Positions 36,309-46,110 of a stretch of 64,000 bases of DNA are shown here, piece after piece. The stretch comes from Morganella morganii H1r. Its GTDB lineage: Bacteria; Pseudomonadota; Gammaproteobacteria; Enterobacterales; Enterobacteriaceae. The stretch's first letter is position 1. Each line of letters starts with the position of its first letter. The notes below the pieces were generated by a model. It saw only the letters and a list, made by a program, of their open reading frames with translations. It was not told the origin of the DNA and did not search any database. The stretch is taken from the NCBI RefSeq assembly GCF_000633515.1, contig NZ_AYMP01000025.1, positions 1 to 64,000 on the forward strand. Direction: 5' to 3'. The position numbers and the translations under genes were made by a program.

Positions 36309-37190
36309 TCAGTAATAACGATAGTCTGATGTCACAATAGCGGTATTTATCACAATAATATTATTGGCCTGATTCCCTTCAGAGATACTCTGCCAGAGTG
36401 CTTTTTCACAATTTCCGTAGATATCTGTCTGCTGGCAGATATAGATGGTTTTTACCCTGCCCAGCGGCGTGTGCTGCGTCTGTGTCTGCCGGATAACCTG
36501 CCCCTCATCATCATATGAAAATTCATAGTTCAGCTGAGGAAGCCCGTTACTCCGTGACATAATTGCATTTATCTGCCGATCCTGACGCCAGTCGTAACGG
36601 ATTTCGCCGCCGGTGTCTGCGGAATCACCTTTTGATACGGCGTGTGTAATCAAACCATTCTCATAAAAAAAATCGGTTTCCATATGCGACTTTTGAGTAT
36701 TACCGCCGCTGTTACTTTCAGATTCGGCACGGACGATTTGTTTTTGATGATTATAGAAAAGGTGACTGCGGGCATGGATCAGTGTGACAGGGGCTTTTCC
36801 GCTGCCATGTATTTGTGACGTGAATAATAAGCTATAACCCTGTTCTGTCATCTTACCTTCGGAATACATCCGGTTCTGTAACCCCGGATAGTGCTCGGTG
36901 ACTTCCAGCGAAAAGTAACTCAGTTCACCACACGGCGTCAGGTCATATTGCCCGTTAATCATAATATTGCCGTTCTTGTTGTCCGGGGAATGTGCTGTTG
37001 TGGTGACAGATTTTACCGGGCCGTTAATCATACCGGCACCCAGAATAATAAAGTTGCTGCTGCGTGTTTCATCTGAATACACATCGCAGCCTGCATAAGA
37101 ATAAACGCTGAATAACAGAAAGAAGAATCCTGTAAAAACAATGAAGGATTTTGGTGGTGAATGTAAATCGAAAAACAGGTTGCTTATCAC
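36309..37190 (-). CDS. Secreted YnfC-like protein of unknown function, GTG start
   Basis: 293 residues from a GTG at 37190 with GGGAGA about 7 nt upstream; no ATG is available before the hydrophobic segment. The N-terminus has a signal (SFIVFTGFFFLLFSVYSYA) ending AGC, a poor lipobox because of Tyr at -3, so a lipoprotein is possible but uncertain. The mature part carries antiparallel YD-like strands (FSYDDEGQVIRQTQTQ, IRYDWRQDRQINAI) as in RHS/YnfC-type proteins. GPVKSVTTT near the start and the ending with TSDYRYY recall E. coli YnfC (GPVKDFTQT and a Tyr-Tyr end). I treat the YnfC link as tentative. Confidence 0.6.
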   Translation of the reverse strand: MISNLFFDLHSPPKSFIVFTGFFFLLFSVYSYAGCDVYSDETRSSNFIILGAGMINGPVKSVTTTAHSPDNKNGNIMINGQYDLTPCGELSYFSLEVTEHYPGLQNRMYSEGKMTEQGYSLLFTSQIHGSGKAPVTLIHARSHLFYNHQKQIVRAESESNSGGNTQKSHMETDFFYENGLITHAVSKGDSADTGGEIRYDWRQDRQINAIMSRSNGLPQLNYEFSYDDEGQVIRQTQTQHTPLGRVKTIYICQQTDIYGNCEKALWQSISEGNQANNIIVINTAIVTSDYRYY

Positions 37191-37319
37191 CGCATGGTCT
37201 CCCGGATGTTTCTTATAGTTATAACAAAAGTGACCTGATAAATAAATTACTATAATTAATGAGATTTGTTGAAGTTATAAAATATTATGCAGGCTGGCAG
37301 GGGAAGGCGGAAGGCAGTA

Positions 37320-37361
37320 AATAAGAGTGAAATTGACAATATATCCGGTTTCACTCTTATT
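37320..37361. terminator. Bidirectional terminator between the YnfC-like and GDPD-like genes
   Basis: A perfect 13-bp inverted repeat AATAAGAGTGAAA (37320-37332) / TTTCACTCTTATT (37349-37361) with T-rich flanks on both strands. It ends the GDPD-like transcript on the minus strand. Confidence 0.75.
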
Positions 37362-37402
37362 TTTCAGCACGGTAAGTTTACCCGTAATAACACGCTGATT
37401 AA

Positions 37403-38254
37403 TTATTTAATTTTCATATTGAGCAGGGAATCGACCATCACACCATCTGCCCCCAGTTCTGTTGCCAGCTGTAAATCGGCGGGTGTTTTAATGCCGAACA
37501 GAATAACCCGGTCTTTATTATTTTTGCGGAAACAATCCATCGCGGTTTTATCCCATGTCAGCACAACCGGAGAGCGGGCTTCACCCAGTGTGAAGGTTTC
37601 AACCACATCCACGTTACGGTGCAGTTCAAAGCCATACCAGCGCGGCTGCGGATTATCCGCCAGGTCACAGGTATGTGTGATCAGGCTGCCGGCCAGTGCA
37701 TTGCGGGTGGTATCACGGCTTTCAAATACGGGAATTGATGACGGCAGAGCAGCCAGATAATCCTGCCCGGTTGAATAGACGCGGACACGGTTTTTGGCTT
37801 TATGACGGGTCAGAACTGCATCCAGCTGTTGTGCGAAAACTGCCGGTGAGGCGTCCGGAGATTTGATATCGAGATAGAAAAAGGTATCCGGATAACGGCT
37901 CAGGACGGCATCCAGTGCCGGAACCGAGGCTTTGATATGGGTTTTATGTTTCTGATTATAATCCCGGGCTGCATCGGTCTGTGCCAGCTCTGCGGCGTTG
38001 TAACCGGAAACCGGACCCGATTTGTCAGTCAGGGATTTCAGATCAGACGGGCGGTATAACACGACCTGGTTATCTTTTGATAGCTGAAGGGTGATCCAGA
38101 TGGCATCGGCTTTGTTACCCAGCGCTTTATCGATAGCGTAAAGGGTGTTTTCAGGGGCATCCGCCGTGGCGGCGCGGTGGGCAATAATTTGCGGTGCTGC
38201 ATGGGCTGTCATAACAATGCCACTCAGGAAAAGGGCTGAAAGTATTTTTTTCAT
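37403..38254 (-). CDS. Secreted glycerophosphodiesterase-fold protein, probably not catalytic
   Basis: 283 residues from the ATG at 38254 with a Sec signal (ILSALFLSGIVMTAHA before APQII). The fold is that of GDPD enzymes: IIAHRAATADAPENTLYAI matches HR...ENT, SVPALDAVLSRYPDTFFYLDIKSP matches the next strand, and ELGADGVMVDSL the last. Active-site residues are lost: the family E-x-D metal ligands in the GAD..E.D strand read KADAIWITLQLSKD, and the acid-base His-Asp (VHD) reads VLYRPSD. I infer a pseudoenzyme that binds a related ligand, or one with a new chemistry. It is monocistronic. Confidence 0.8.
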   Translation of the reverse strand: MKKILSALFLSGIVMTAHAAPQIIAHRAATADAPENTLYAIDKALGNKADAIWITLQLSKDNQVVLYRPSDLKSLTDKSGPVSGYNAAELAQTDAARDYNQKHKTHIKASVPALDAVLSRYPDTFFYLDIKSPDASPAVFAQQLDAVLTRHKAKNRVRVYSTGQDYLAALPSSIPVFESRDTTRNALAGSLITHTCDLADNPQPRWYGFELHRNVDVVETFTLGEARSPVVLTWDKTAMDCFRKNNKDRVILFGIKTPADLQLATELGADGVMVDSLLNMKIK

Positions 38255-38424
38255 AATTCGTCCGTCAAAAAGAAAGAGACCAGGTGTGATGTCATGCTGT
38301 TGTAGCGGAGTAACATGACAACCGGATGTAATCACAGAAAAAAAGGACAAACTTGCAAATTTCAGCCCACTGATTGGTGTGGTGAATAATAAGCAGATTA
38401 ACTAATTTGAATTACAGTGATTTT

Positions 38425-38444
38425 AACTGTATATTCAAACAGTA
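38425..38444 (+). promoter_or_regulatory. LexA box of dinB
   Basis: AACTGTATATTCAAACAGTA fits CTG-N10-CAG, 24 bp before the dinB start. It predicts SOS induction. Confidence 0.88.
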
Positions 38445-38467
38445 TTATTGGTGAGCAGGAGAGGCGG

Positions 38468-39523
38468 ATGCGTAAAATCATTCATATTGATATGGATTGC
38501 TTTTATGCGGCGATTGAAATGCGTGACGACCCCCGTCTGCGCGATATTCCGCTGGCTATCGGCGGCAGTTCCGACCGGCGCGGCGTGATTGCGACCGCTA
38601 ACTATCCGGCGCGGCGCTTCGGGGTACACAGCGCGATGTCAACGGCAAAAGCACTGCTGCTGTGTCCGCATCTGAAAGTGATCCCGGGGCGGATGGAGCT
38701 GTATAAAACCACCTCCCGCCATCTGCATGCGATTTTTGCCCGTTATACCTCACTGATTGAACCGCTGTCTCTGGATGAGGCGTATCTTGATGTGACGGAC
38801 AGCCCGCAGTGCCGGGGCTCTGCCACACTGATAGCGGAAGCGATCCGCAAAACGATTTTTTCCGAACTGGGACTGACCGCTTCTGCCGGCGTGGCTCCGG
38901 TAAAATTCCTTGCCAAAATCGCGTCTGATCTGAATAAACCCGACGGACAGTATATTATCACGCCGGAGCAGGTGACGGATTTTGTGCTGTCACTGCCGCT
39001 GCGCAAAATTCCCGGTGTGGGAAAGGTGACGGCAAAGCGTCTGGCTGACCTCGGGCTGGAGACCTGCCGGGATGTGCAGCATTATGATCAGATATTGCTG
39101 CTGAAACAGTTCGGAAAGTTCGGGCAGATCATCTGGCAGCGCAGTCACGGTACCGATGAACGACCGGTTTGTCCGGACAGGGAACGGAAATCTGTCGGCA
39201 TCGAACGGACGCTGGCGGAAGATATTGCTTCGTGGGATGAGTGTCAGACGATTATTGATGAGTTGTTTCCGGAGCTGGAGCGCCGTCTGGCAAAAGTGTC
39301 ACCGGATCTGCGGATCGCCCGTCAGGGCATTAAACTGAAGTTTGCGGATTTTCAGCAGACCACACAGGAACATGTCCATCAGGTGCTGGATAAAGCGGAT
39401 TTACTGAAAACGGCGGAACTTGCCTGGGAGAGCCGCCGGGAAGGGCGCGGCGTGCGGCTGGTGGGGCTGCATGTGACACTGCGCGATCCGCAGCTTGAGC
39501 GGCAGTTGCTGCTCGGGTTCTGA
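38468..39523 (+). CDS. dinB: DNA polymerase IV
   Basis: A Y-family translesion polymerase induced by DNA damage. The start MRKIIHIDMDCFYAAIE at 38468 follows GGAGAGGCGG and gives 351 residues, the E. coli length. The palm acidic residues are in IDMDCFYA (Asp8) and SLDEAYLDVT (Asp103-Glu104); the HhH region KIPGVGKVTAKRL follows, then the little-finger domain. A LexA box lies directly upstream. The C-terminal RQLLLGF resembles the beta-clamp binding peptide. Confidence 0.97.
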   Translation: MRKIIHIDMDCFYAAIEMRDDPRLRDIPLAIGGSSDRRGVIATANYPARRFGVHSAMSTAKALLLCPHLKVIPGRMELYKTTSRHLHAIFARYTSLIEPLSLDEAYLDVTDSPQCRGSATLIAEAIRKTIFSELGLTASAGVAPVKFLAKIASDLNKPDGQYIITPEQVTDFVLSLPLRKIPGVGKVTAKRLADLGLETCRDVQHYDQILLLKQFGKFGQIIWQRSHGTDERPVCPDRERKSVGIERTLAEDIASWDECQTIIDELFPELERRLAKVSPDLRIARQGIKLKFADFQQTTQEHVHQVLDKADLLKTAELAWESRREGRGVRLVGLHVTLRDPQLERQLLLGF

Positions 39524-39537
39524 ATCACATATAAAAA

Positions 39538-39559
39538 CGGCGGGATAGTTATCCCGCCG
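39538..39559 (-). terminator. Terminator of pepD
   Basis: CGGCGGGATA (39538-39547) and TATCCCGCCG (39550-39559) form a 10-bp stem; on the minus strand it is followed by TTTTTATA. It lies between convergent dinB and pepD and may stop both. Confidence 0.82.
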
Positions 39560-39577
39560 CTGAACTGAATGGCGTTG

Positions 39578-41038
39578 TTATGCTTTTTCCGGGATCGCTT
39601 TTAAGATAGCGGTCAGTAACTGCCAGTACTGCCCGACACTCTTGATATGCACTTGTTCATCCGGCGAGTGAGCACCGGTGATTGTCGGCCCGATGGAGAC
39701 CATGTCCATGTCCGGATACGGTTTTTTGAATAAACCGCACTCAAGGCCGGCGTGGATCACCATGATGTTCGGGGTTTTATCAAACAGCTGCTGATAGGTT
39801 TCGCTGACCAGATGCATGACCGGAGAGTCCGCATCCGGCTGCCAGCCCGGATAACCGCCTTCGGCAACAATCTCTGCGCCGGACAGTGCCGCCAGCGAGG
39901 TCAGCATGCTGACCACCGAGGATTTGCCGGATTCAATCAGAGAACGTACCAGGCAGATAACCTGCACACGGTCATCGCTCATTTTCACCACACCCACGTT
40001 CAGTGAGGTTTCGACCACGCCCGGAACCACGTCACTCATGCGGACCACACCGTTCGGCATGACATTGAGCATATTGATAAAACGGGACTGCACATCGGCG
40101 GTCAGTACGCCCTGAGCGGCGGTTACGGCTTCCAGGGTGACGACCAGGTTTTTCTCTTTCTGCGCCAGCTCTTCTCTGAGCAGCGCTTCAAAGGTTTGCG
40201 CCAGTGATGTCAGCTGAGCGGTTTTATCTGCCGGTACTGCCAGGGTGATGTGGCCTTCACGCGGAATCGCGTTGCGCAGTGTACCGCCCTGAAAATCAAC
40301 CAGACGCGCACCGAGTTCTGCGGCGTGACCGGCCAGGAAACGGGCCAGTAATTTGTTGGCATTGCCGAGGCCCAGATGAATATCGCCGCCGGAATGGCCC
40401 CCTTTGAGACCTTTGAGGGTCAGGGTGAAGGTGCTGTAACCGGCCGGAACGGCTTCGCGGCTCAGTGCCAGGGTGGTGGTGACGTCAATACCGCCCGCAC
40501 AGCCCATGTAAATTTCGCCTTCTTCTTCGGAGTCGGTGTTGATCAGAATATCCGCCTGTAACCAGCCAGGCTGAAGACCGAATGCACCGTCCATCCCGGC
40601 TTCTTCTGTCATGGTCAGCAGGACTTCCAGCGGCCCGTGTTTGACAGAATCGTCAGCCAGCACCGCCAGCGCGGAGGCCATACCGATGCCGTTATCCGCC
40701 CCTAATGTGGTGCCTTTCGCGGTTACCCAGTCGCCGTCGATATATGGCTGAATCGGATCTTTTTCAAAATCGTGTGCGGTATCATTATTTTTCTGCGGCA
40801 CCATATCCAGGTGAGCCTGCAGAACGACCGCTTTGCGGTTTTCCAGGCCTTTACTGGCCGGTTTGCGGATAAGGATATTACCGACGCTGTCGCGTTCAAC
40901 GTGGAATTCCTTTTCTTTTGCCCATTCAATAATATGTGCAGCCAGTTGCTCTTCGTGGTAGGACGGATGAGGAATAGAGCAGATTTTGGCAAAAATATCC
41001 CACAGCGGCTGCGGAAATAATTGTGATAGTTCAGACAC
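39578..41038 (-). CDS. pepD: Aminoacyl-histidine dipeptidase (peptidase D), GTG start
   Basis: A cytosolic zinc dipeptidase of the M20 family acting on carnosine-type and Xaa-His dipeptides. The GTG at 41038 follows AGGAG by 7 nt; 486 residues. Metal ligands and catalytic residues are in VVLQAHLDMVPQ (His, Asp), TTLGADNGIGMA (Asp bridge), LLTMTEEAGMDGAF (Glu pair) and LINTDSEEEGEIY; the last His is in TGAHSPDEQVH. A separate, divergent promoter region leads to gpt. Confidence 0.97.
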   Translation of the reverse strand: MSELSQLFPQPLWDIFAKICSIPHPSYHEEQLAAHIIEWAKEKEFHVERDSVGNILIRKPASKGLENRKAVVLQAHLDMVPQKNNDTAHDFEKDPIQPYIDGDWVTAKGTTLGADNGIGMASALAVLADDSVKHGPLEVLLTMTEEAGMDGAFGLQPGWLQADILINTDSEEEGEIYMGCAGGIDVTTTLALSREAVPAGYSTFTLTLKGLKGGHSGGDIHLGLGNANKLLARFLAGHAAELGARLVDFQGGTLRNAIPREGHITLAVPADKTAQLTSLAQTFEALLREELAQKEKNLVVTLEAVTAAQGVLTADVQSRFINMLNVMPNGVVRMSDVVPGVVETSLNVGVVKMSDDRVQVICLVRSLIESGKSSVVSMLTSLAALSGAEIVAEGGYPGWQPDADSPVMHLVSETYQQLFDKTPNIMVIHAGLECGLFKKPYPDMDMVSIGPTITGAHSPDEQVHIKSVGQYWQLLTAILKAIPEKA

Positions 41039-41306
41039 GTTCGATCTCCTGTTACTGCATTTTTCATTATCAGGGGGAGGATACCCGAAGGCGGCCGGTA
41101 ACGCTGTTTAAAATGAGCGGTCGCGAATATCCGATGTCCGGAGAATAGCAAATTCTCACACAAAGTGCGTGTGTCATAACAGGGAATTATGATGAATTTG
41201 TCAGATGCTCTGGTCTTTGGCGGTTCAAGTCACTATAATCTCGCGCAACCTTTTTTCCGCAAAAAAGACTCTTTTCTGTAAATCATCAAGCCGGGATCAA
41301 TCTGAT

Positions 41307-41765
41307 ATGAGCGAAAAATACGTCGTAACGTGGGATATGTTGCAAATGCATGCCCGTAAACTGGCACAGCGTTTAATGCCAACCGAACAATGGAAAGGCA
41401 TTATTGCCGTAAGCCGCGGTGGTCTGGTACCGGGTGCTTTACTCGCTCGTGAACTGGGTATCCGCCATGTGGATACTGTCTGCATTTCCAGCTATGATCA
41501 CGATCATCAGCGCGATATGAAAGTCCTGAAAAAAGCCGACGGTGACGGTGAAGGATTTATCATTGTTGATGATCTGGTGGATACCGGCGGTACCGCTCAG
41601 ATGATCCGCGATATGTATCCGAAAGCGCATTTCGTCACTATTTTTGCCAAACCGGCCGGTCGTCCGCTGGTTGACGATTATGTGATTGATATCCCGCAGG
41701 ATACCTGGATCGAACAGCCGTGGGATATGACCGTCAGTTTTGTTAAACCCATCTGCGATCAGTAA
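41307..41765 (+). CDS. gpt: Xanthine-guanine phosphoribosyltransferase
   Basis: Salvages guanine, xanthine and hypoxanthine with PRPP to nucleotides. The start [13 protein letters not shown] at 41307 gives 152 residues, as in E. coli. The PRPP loop is [16 protein letters not shown] (about residues 86-101) and the base-binding region is [11 protein letters not shown] -10 TATAAT stands at 41234-41239. It is 9 bp ahead of frsA. Confidence 0.97.
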   Translation: MSEKYVVTWDMLQMHARKLAQRLMPTEQWKGIIAVSRGGLVPGALLARELGIRHVDTVCISSYDHDHQRDMKVLKKADGDGEGFIIVDDLVDTGGTAQMIRDMYPKAHFVTIFAKPAGRPLVDDYVIDIPQDTWIEQPWDMTVSFVKPICDQ

Positions 41766-41774
41766 GCGAATGCC

Positions 41775-43022
41775 ATGACACAACAGAACCTGTCAGAGAA
41801 ACTGTTTAAGCCGAAAATCAAACACCCTGAGACATCCGCACTGGTGAACTTTACCCGTTCCGGGGTAAAAGAAGTCAGGGGCAGCGTCCTGAGCGGATGT
41901 ACACATCCGGGCTGGTATCGCATGATTAACCGCTTAATGTGGGCCTGGCGGGGGATCCCGCCGCTGGAAACCGAAGAGGTTCTCAGCCGGATAGCGGCAT
42001 CTGATGCCCCCCGCAGTGATGATGCCCTGCTGGATACGGTGATCGGCTACCGCCGCGGTAACTGGGCTTATGAATGGTCTCAGCAGGCGATGTTGTGGCA
42101 GCGCAAAGCGCTGGAATTTGAATCCGGCGAAAAAGCCTGTGAAGCCTGGCTGCTTGCCGCAAATCTGTACAGTATTGCGGGATATCCTCATTTAAAAGGG
42201 GATGAGCTGGCGGATCAGGCTACCGTTCTGGCAAATCAGGCGTATGAAAACTCCGCCCGCTTTGCCGCATATGAACTGAAAAAAATTGAATTCAAAATGG
42301 AGAGCGGCGGAAACATCTGCGCTTTCCTGCACCTCCCGCCGGGGAAAGACAGTGCGTTTCCGGTGGTGATGATGTGCGGCAGTCTGGATAATCTGCAAAG
42401 TGATTATTGCCGCTACTTCCGTGATTATCTGGCACCGCAGGGAATTGCACTGCTGACGCTGGATATGCCGTCAATCGGTTACTCCTCAAAACAGACTTTA
42501 GGCCAGGAAAGCAGCCTGATGCACCAGCAGGTGCTGGATCAGCTGCGCAATGTGCCGTGGATTGACCACACCCGTGTGGCGGTGATGGGGCTGCGTTTCG
42601 GTGCCAATGTGGCAATGCGCATGGCATACCTGTCCGCACATCAGCTGCGGGGAGCCGTGCTGTTCGGGCCGGTGGTGCATGATCTGTTTGTCAGCCCGCA
42701 GCGGCAGGATAAAATTCCCGGCATGTATATGGATGTGCTGGCCAGCCGTACTGCGGCCCGCTGTACTGATCTTGATACTGTCCGCACCCGGCTCGGCTGC
42801 CTGTCTCTGAAAAATCAGGGGCTGCTCGGCCGCCGCTGTTCACTGCCGGTGCTGAGCATGTGCTGGAAAGAGGATGTGTTCAGTCCGAAAAGTGAATCGG
42901 AGCTGATAGTCCGTTCCAGTGCTGACGGTAAGCTGCTGGAATTCGGCCATACCCCGGTTTTTGACACTTTTCATAAATCGCTGGATGAGGCCACCCGGTG
43001 GCTCACCGGAATTTTATCCTGA
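41775..43022 (+). CDS. frsA: Esterase-like fermentation-respiration protein FrsA
   Basis: A 415-residue alpha/beta-hydrolase fold protein; the E. coli protein binds unphosphorylated EIIA-Glc and affects the respiration/fermentation balance. The N-terminal helical cap runs to about residue 170, followed by the hydrolase domain (VVMMCGSLDNLQSDYCRYF, LTLDMPSIGYSS). At the nucleophile elbow it reads AVMGLRFGANVAM, with Arg where Ser is expected; this is a feature of the family, as far as I recall, so true esterase activity is doubtful. It lies 9 bp after gpt. Confidence 0.92.
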   Translation: MTQQNLSEKLFKPKIKHPETSALVNFTRSGVKEVRGSVLSGCTHPGWYRMINRLMWAWRGIPPLETEEVLSRIAASDAPRSDDALLDTVIGYRRGNWAYEWSQQAMLWQRKALEFESGEKACEAWLLAANLYSIAGYPHLKGDELADQATVLANQAYENSARFAAYELKKIEFKMESGGNICAFLHLPPGKDSAFPVVMMCGSLDNLQSDYCRYFRDYLAPQGIALLTLDMPSIGYSSKQTLGQESSLMHQQVLDQLRNVPWIDHTRVAVMGLRFGANVAMRMAYLSAHQLRGAVLFGPVVHDLFVSPQRQDKIPGMYMDVLASRTAARCTDLDTVRTRLGCLSLKNQGLLGRRCSLPVLSMCWKEDVFSPKSESELIVRSSADGKLLEFGHTPVFDTFHKSLDEATRWLTGILS

Positions 43023-43093
43023 ACAGCATAAAAATCATTGATAATTCCTGTCTGTTTGCTACAACTAAGCCTTCGCTGAAAGGAGGCTTAATG

Positions 43094-43492
43094 ATGGCAC
43101 TGGTTTCAGATTACACACACGGCAGGTTGCTGCGATGTTTCACTGCATTGGGTCCGTATATCCGTGAGCCGCAGTGTCAGGAGGGTCACTATTTTTTTGA
43201 CTGCCTGGCGGTGTGTGTGAATGCGGGTGTCGCGCCGGAAAAACGGGAGTTTTTTGGCTGGTGGCTGACGCTGATCCCGCAGGAAACCGGGTTTGTCTCT
43301 GAATACCATACCGGGGTATTTGATAAAAAAGGGCTCTGGCAGGAAAAATCCCTGTCTGACAATGAGACCCGTGATGCGGTCAGCAAAACCCTGACTGATT
43401 TTTATCCCCGCTTACAGGCCGTTCTTCAGGAGCTGGATCTGTCTCTGACCCCGTCACCGGTATCACCGCCCCCCGGAAAGCAGCCGGATTAA
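43094..43492 (+). CDS. crl: Sigma factor-binding protein Crl
   Basis: Stabilises the sigma-S RNA polymerase holoenzyme and raises transcription of stress and curli genes. MALVSDYTHGRLLRCF aligns with the E. coli N-terminus, so the second of two adjacent ATGs (43091 and 43094) is chosen; AGGAGG lies 7 nt before it. 132 residues. Conserved TALGPYIREPQC, FFDCLAVCVN and REFFGWWLTL contain the sigma-contact surfaces. The C-terminal tail is proline-rich (SPVSPPPGKQ). Confidence 0.93.
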   Translation: MALVSDYTHGRLLRCFTALGPYIREPQCQEGHYFFDCLAVCVNAGVAPEKREFFGWWLTLIPQETGFVSEYHTGVFDKKGLWQEKSLSDNETRDAVSKTLTDFYPRLQAVLQELDLSLTPSPVSPPPGKQPD

Positions 43493-43532
43493 TGTCCGGT
43501 TTTGCGTTGTGCCGGTTGGCATGACGCGCATC

Positions 43533-43560
43533 ACCTGTTAAAACAGGTCATCTTTTTTTA
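43533..43560 (+). terminator. Terminator between crl and proB
   Basis: A short 6-bp stem ACCTGT (43533-43538) / ACAGGT (43543-43548) with TAAA loop is followed by CATCTTTTTTTA. The strong T run makes it plausible despite the short stem. Confidence 0.55.
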
Positions 43561-43586
43561 TCCCGCAAAATGAATGGTAGAACGCA

Positions 43587-44690
43587 ATGAATAGCAGCCA
43601 AACGCTGGTTGTCAAACTGGGCACAAGTGTGCTGACCGGCGGATCACGACATTTAAATCAGGCCAGGATTGTTGAACTGGTCCGGCAGTGTGCGCAGCAG
43701 TATGAAAAAGGACACCGTATTATTATTGTGACCTCCGGGGCGATTGCCGCCGGGCGTGAGCACCTCGGTTATCCCGAACTCCCCGCCACCATTGCGTCCA
43801 AACAGTTACTGGCTGCGGTCGGCCAGAGCCGCCTGATCCAGTTATGGGAGCGCCTGTTTTCTATTTACGGTATCCATATCGGTCAGATGCTGCTGACCCG
43901 TGCGGATATGGAAGATCGCGAGCGTTTCCTGAATGCCCGTGACACCCTGACCGCGCTGCTGGATAACGGTATCGTGCCGGTCATTAATGAAAATGATGCG
44001 GTCGCCACAGCAGAAATTAAAGTCGGGGATAACGATAACCTCTCCGCGCTGGCTGCGATCCTCGGCGGGGCGGATAAGCTCCTGCTGCTGACCGATATTG
44101 AAGGGTTGTATACTGCTGATCCGCGCAGCAACCCGGATGCCACCCTGATTTCTGAAGTGCATGATATCAGTGACGAACTGCGCAGTGTTGCGGGGGACAG
44201 TGTTTCCGGGCTGGGTACCGGCGGAATGGCCACCAAGCTCCAGGCCGCAACTGTCGCAGGCCGTGCGGGGATTGATGTCATTATTGCCGCCGGTGATCGC
44301 GCCGGGGTGATTTGTGATGTGATTGATGATATTCCGGTCGGCACCCGTTTCTTCGGGAAAAAAGCGCCGATGGAAGCGCGCAAGCAGTGGATCTTCGGGG
44401 CACCGCCTGCCGGCGAAATCATTGTGGATGACGGCGCGGAGAAGGCCCTGAAAGAGAAGGGCAGTTCCCTGCTGCCGAGCGGGATCCGTACTGTTAACGG
44501 CAATTTCTCCCGTGGTGAGGTTGTCCGTATCCGCACCCTGAGCGGGCGCGATCTGGCACACGGTGTCTGCCGGTATAACAGTGATGCGCTGCGCCTGATT
44601 GCCGGACGGCAGTCACAGGAAATCAGCACGATTTTAGGTTACGAATACGGCGCAGTGGCGGTTCACCGCGACGATATGATTGTCAGTTAA
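43587..44690 (+). CDS. proB: Glutamate 5-kinase
   Basis: Phosphorylates L-glutamate to glutamate 5-phosphate, the proline-inhibited first step of proline synthesis. 367 residues: the amino acid kinase domain ([62 protein letters not shown]) followed by a C-terminal PUA domain (about 280-367). proA starts 12 bp downstream, so the two form an operon; ProB and ProA act as a complex. Confidence 0.97.
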   Translation: MNSSQTLVVKLGTSVLTGGSRHLNQARIVELVRQCAQQYEKGHRIIIVTSGAIAAGREHLGYPELPATIASKQLLAAVGQSRLIQLWERLFSIYGIHIGQMLLTRADMEDRERFLNARDTLTALLDNGIVPVINENDAVATAEIKVGDNDNLSALAAILGGADKLLLLTDIEGLYTADPRSNPDATLISEVHDISDELRSVAGDSVSGLGTGGMATKLQAATVAGRAGIDVIIAAGDRAGVICDVIDDIPVGTRFFGKKAPMEARKQWIFGAPPAGEIIVDDGAEKALKEKGSSLLPSGIRTVNGNFSRGEVVRIRTLSGRDLAHGVCRYNSDALRLIAGRQSQEISTILGYEYGAVAVHRDDMIVS

Positions 44691-44702
44691 GGATATCAGC
44701 AT

Positions 44703-45956
44703 ATGTTAGAACAAACAGGTAAAGCGGCGAAAGCTGCCTCCCGGGCACTGGCTCAGCTGTCCGGAAAACAGAAAAATCAGGCACTGACCCGTATTGCCGA
44801 TCTGCTGGAACAGAACAGTGCGCCGATCCTTGCTGCCAATGAACTCGATATTGCCAAAGCCCGGGAGCAGGGCTCGTCAGAGGCACTGCTTGATCGTCTG
44901 CTGCTGACGCAGGCGCGCCTGGAAAGTATTGCTGCTGATGTACGCAAAGTGTGTCAGCTGGCGGATCCGGTCGGGGAAGTGATCGACGGCGGTGTGCTGG
45001 AAAGTGGCCTGCGCCTTGAGCGCCGCCGTGTCCCGCTCGGTGTGGTCGGTGTGATTTATGAAGCCCGCCCGAATGTGACGGTGGATGTTGCCTCGTTGTG
45101 CCTGAAAACCGGTAACGCGGTGATCCTGCGCGGCGGCAAAGAGACACATAATACCAATGTGGCGATGGTCAGTGTTATTCAGCAGGCACTCAGCGAATGC
45201 GGTCTGCCGCAGGCGGCGATCCAGGCGATTGATAACCCGGATCGCGCGCTGGTTAATGAACTGCTGAAGATGGATCGTTATGTGGATATTCTGATCCCGC
45301 GCGGCGGTGCCGGTCTGCACCGCTTATGCCGTGAGCAGTCGACGATTCCGGTGATCACCGGCGGTATCGGCGTGTGTCATATTTTTGTCGATGAAACGGC
45401 GGATCTGCATAACGCGCTGCCGGTCATCCGCAATGCCAAAGTGCAGCGTCCGGGAGTCTGTAATGCGGTGGAAACGCTGCTGGTGCATGAAAAAGTGGCT
45501 GCGGAATTTCTGCCGCTGCTGAGTGATCACATGGCGGCGGATAATGTCACCCTGCATGCGGATCCTGCCGCGCTGATGCTGCTGAAAAACGGCCCGGCGA
45601 AGACGGAAGCCGTAACAGAGGCACAACTGTCAGATGAATGGCTGTCACTTGATCTGAACGTGGTGATTGTGAAGGACATTGACGGCGCGATTGAGCATAT
45701 CCGTCATTACGGCACTGAACACTCAGAATCGATTCTGACACAATCTATGTCTCAGGCTGATTATTTCGTATCAAATATTGATTCATCAGCGGTATATGTG
45801 AATGCCAGCACCCGCTTCACTGACGGCGGTCAGTTCGGACTGGGGGCGGAAGTTGCCGTCAGCACTCAGAAACTGCATGCCCGCGGCCCGATGGGGCTGG
45901 CGGCACTGACCACCTATAAGTGGATCGGGATCGGTAACCATACGATCCGTTCATAA
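44703..45956 (+). CDS. proA: Glutamate-5-semialdehyde dehydrogenase
   Basis: Reduces glutamate 5-phosphate with NADPH to glutamate semialdehyde, which cyclises to the proline precursor. 417 residues, the E. coli length. [16 protein letters not shown] and [12 protein letters not shown] line the NADP site, the catalytic Cys is in [15 protein letters not shown] (about residue 255), and [25 protein letters not shown] ends the catalytic domain. It is downstream of proB in one transcript. Confidence 0.97.
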   Translation: MLEQTGKAAKAASRALAQLSGKQKNQALTRIADLLEQNSAPILAANELDIAKAREQGSSEALLDRLLLTQARLESIAADVRKVCQLADPVGEVIDGGVLESGLRLERRRVPLGVVGVIYEARPNVTVDVASLCLKTGNAVILRGGKETHNTNVAMVSVIQQALSECGLPQAAIQAIDNPDRALVNELLKMDRYVDILIPRGGAGLHRLCREQSTIPVITGGIGVCHIFVDETADLHNALPVIRNAKVQRPGVCNAVETLLVHEKVAAEFLPLLSDHMAADNVTLHADPAALMLLKNGPAKTEAVTEAQLSDEWLSLDLNVVIVKDIDGAIEHIRHYGTEHSESILTQSMSQADYFVSNIDSSAVYVNASTRFTDGGQFGLGAEVAVSTQKLHARGPMGLAALTTYKWIGIGNHTIRS

Positions 45957-46071
45957 ACAGGCCATTATGCATCCGCAGGGCGCTTTTTGTCAGATGACAG
46001 CCGTGTTCTGCGGATCGTGCTTTAGCTTTTTATCTGAGTACGCTATGATAGGCCATCTTAATTTACACCTA

Positions 46072-46089
46072 TGTAAAATATTATGAACA
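46072..46089 (+). promoter_or_regulatory. TyrR-box-like sequence before aroL
   Basis: TGTAAA-ATATTA-TGAACA matches the TyrR pattern TGTAAA-N6-TTTACA with the left half perfect and the right half 4 of 6. It lies 21 bp before aroL; in E. coli aroL is TyrR-repressed. A -10-like TATGAT is at 46045-46050. Confidence 0.4.
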
Positions 46090-46110
46090 CCTGCGGGGAA
46101 AGCGGATAGT

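Noticed and set aside
37287-37760. 157-codon plus-strand open frame
   Set aside because: Mostly antisense to the GDPD-like gene and includes a terminator hairpin.
42541-42620. FrsA active-site serine lost by mutation in this strain
   Set aside because: The GLRFG elbow without serine appears to be normal for the FrsA family as I recall it, so it is not a strain-specific oddity.
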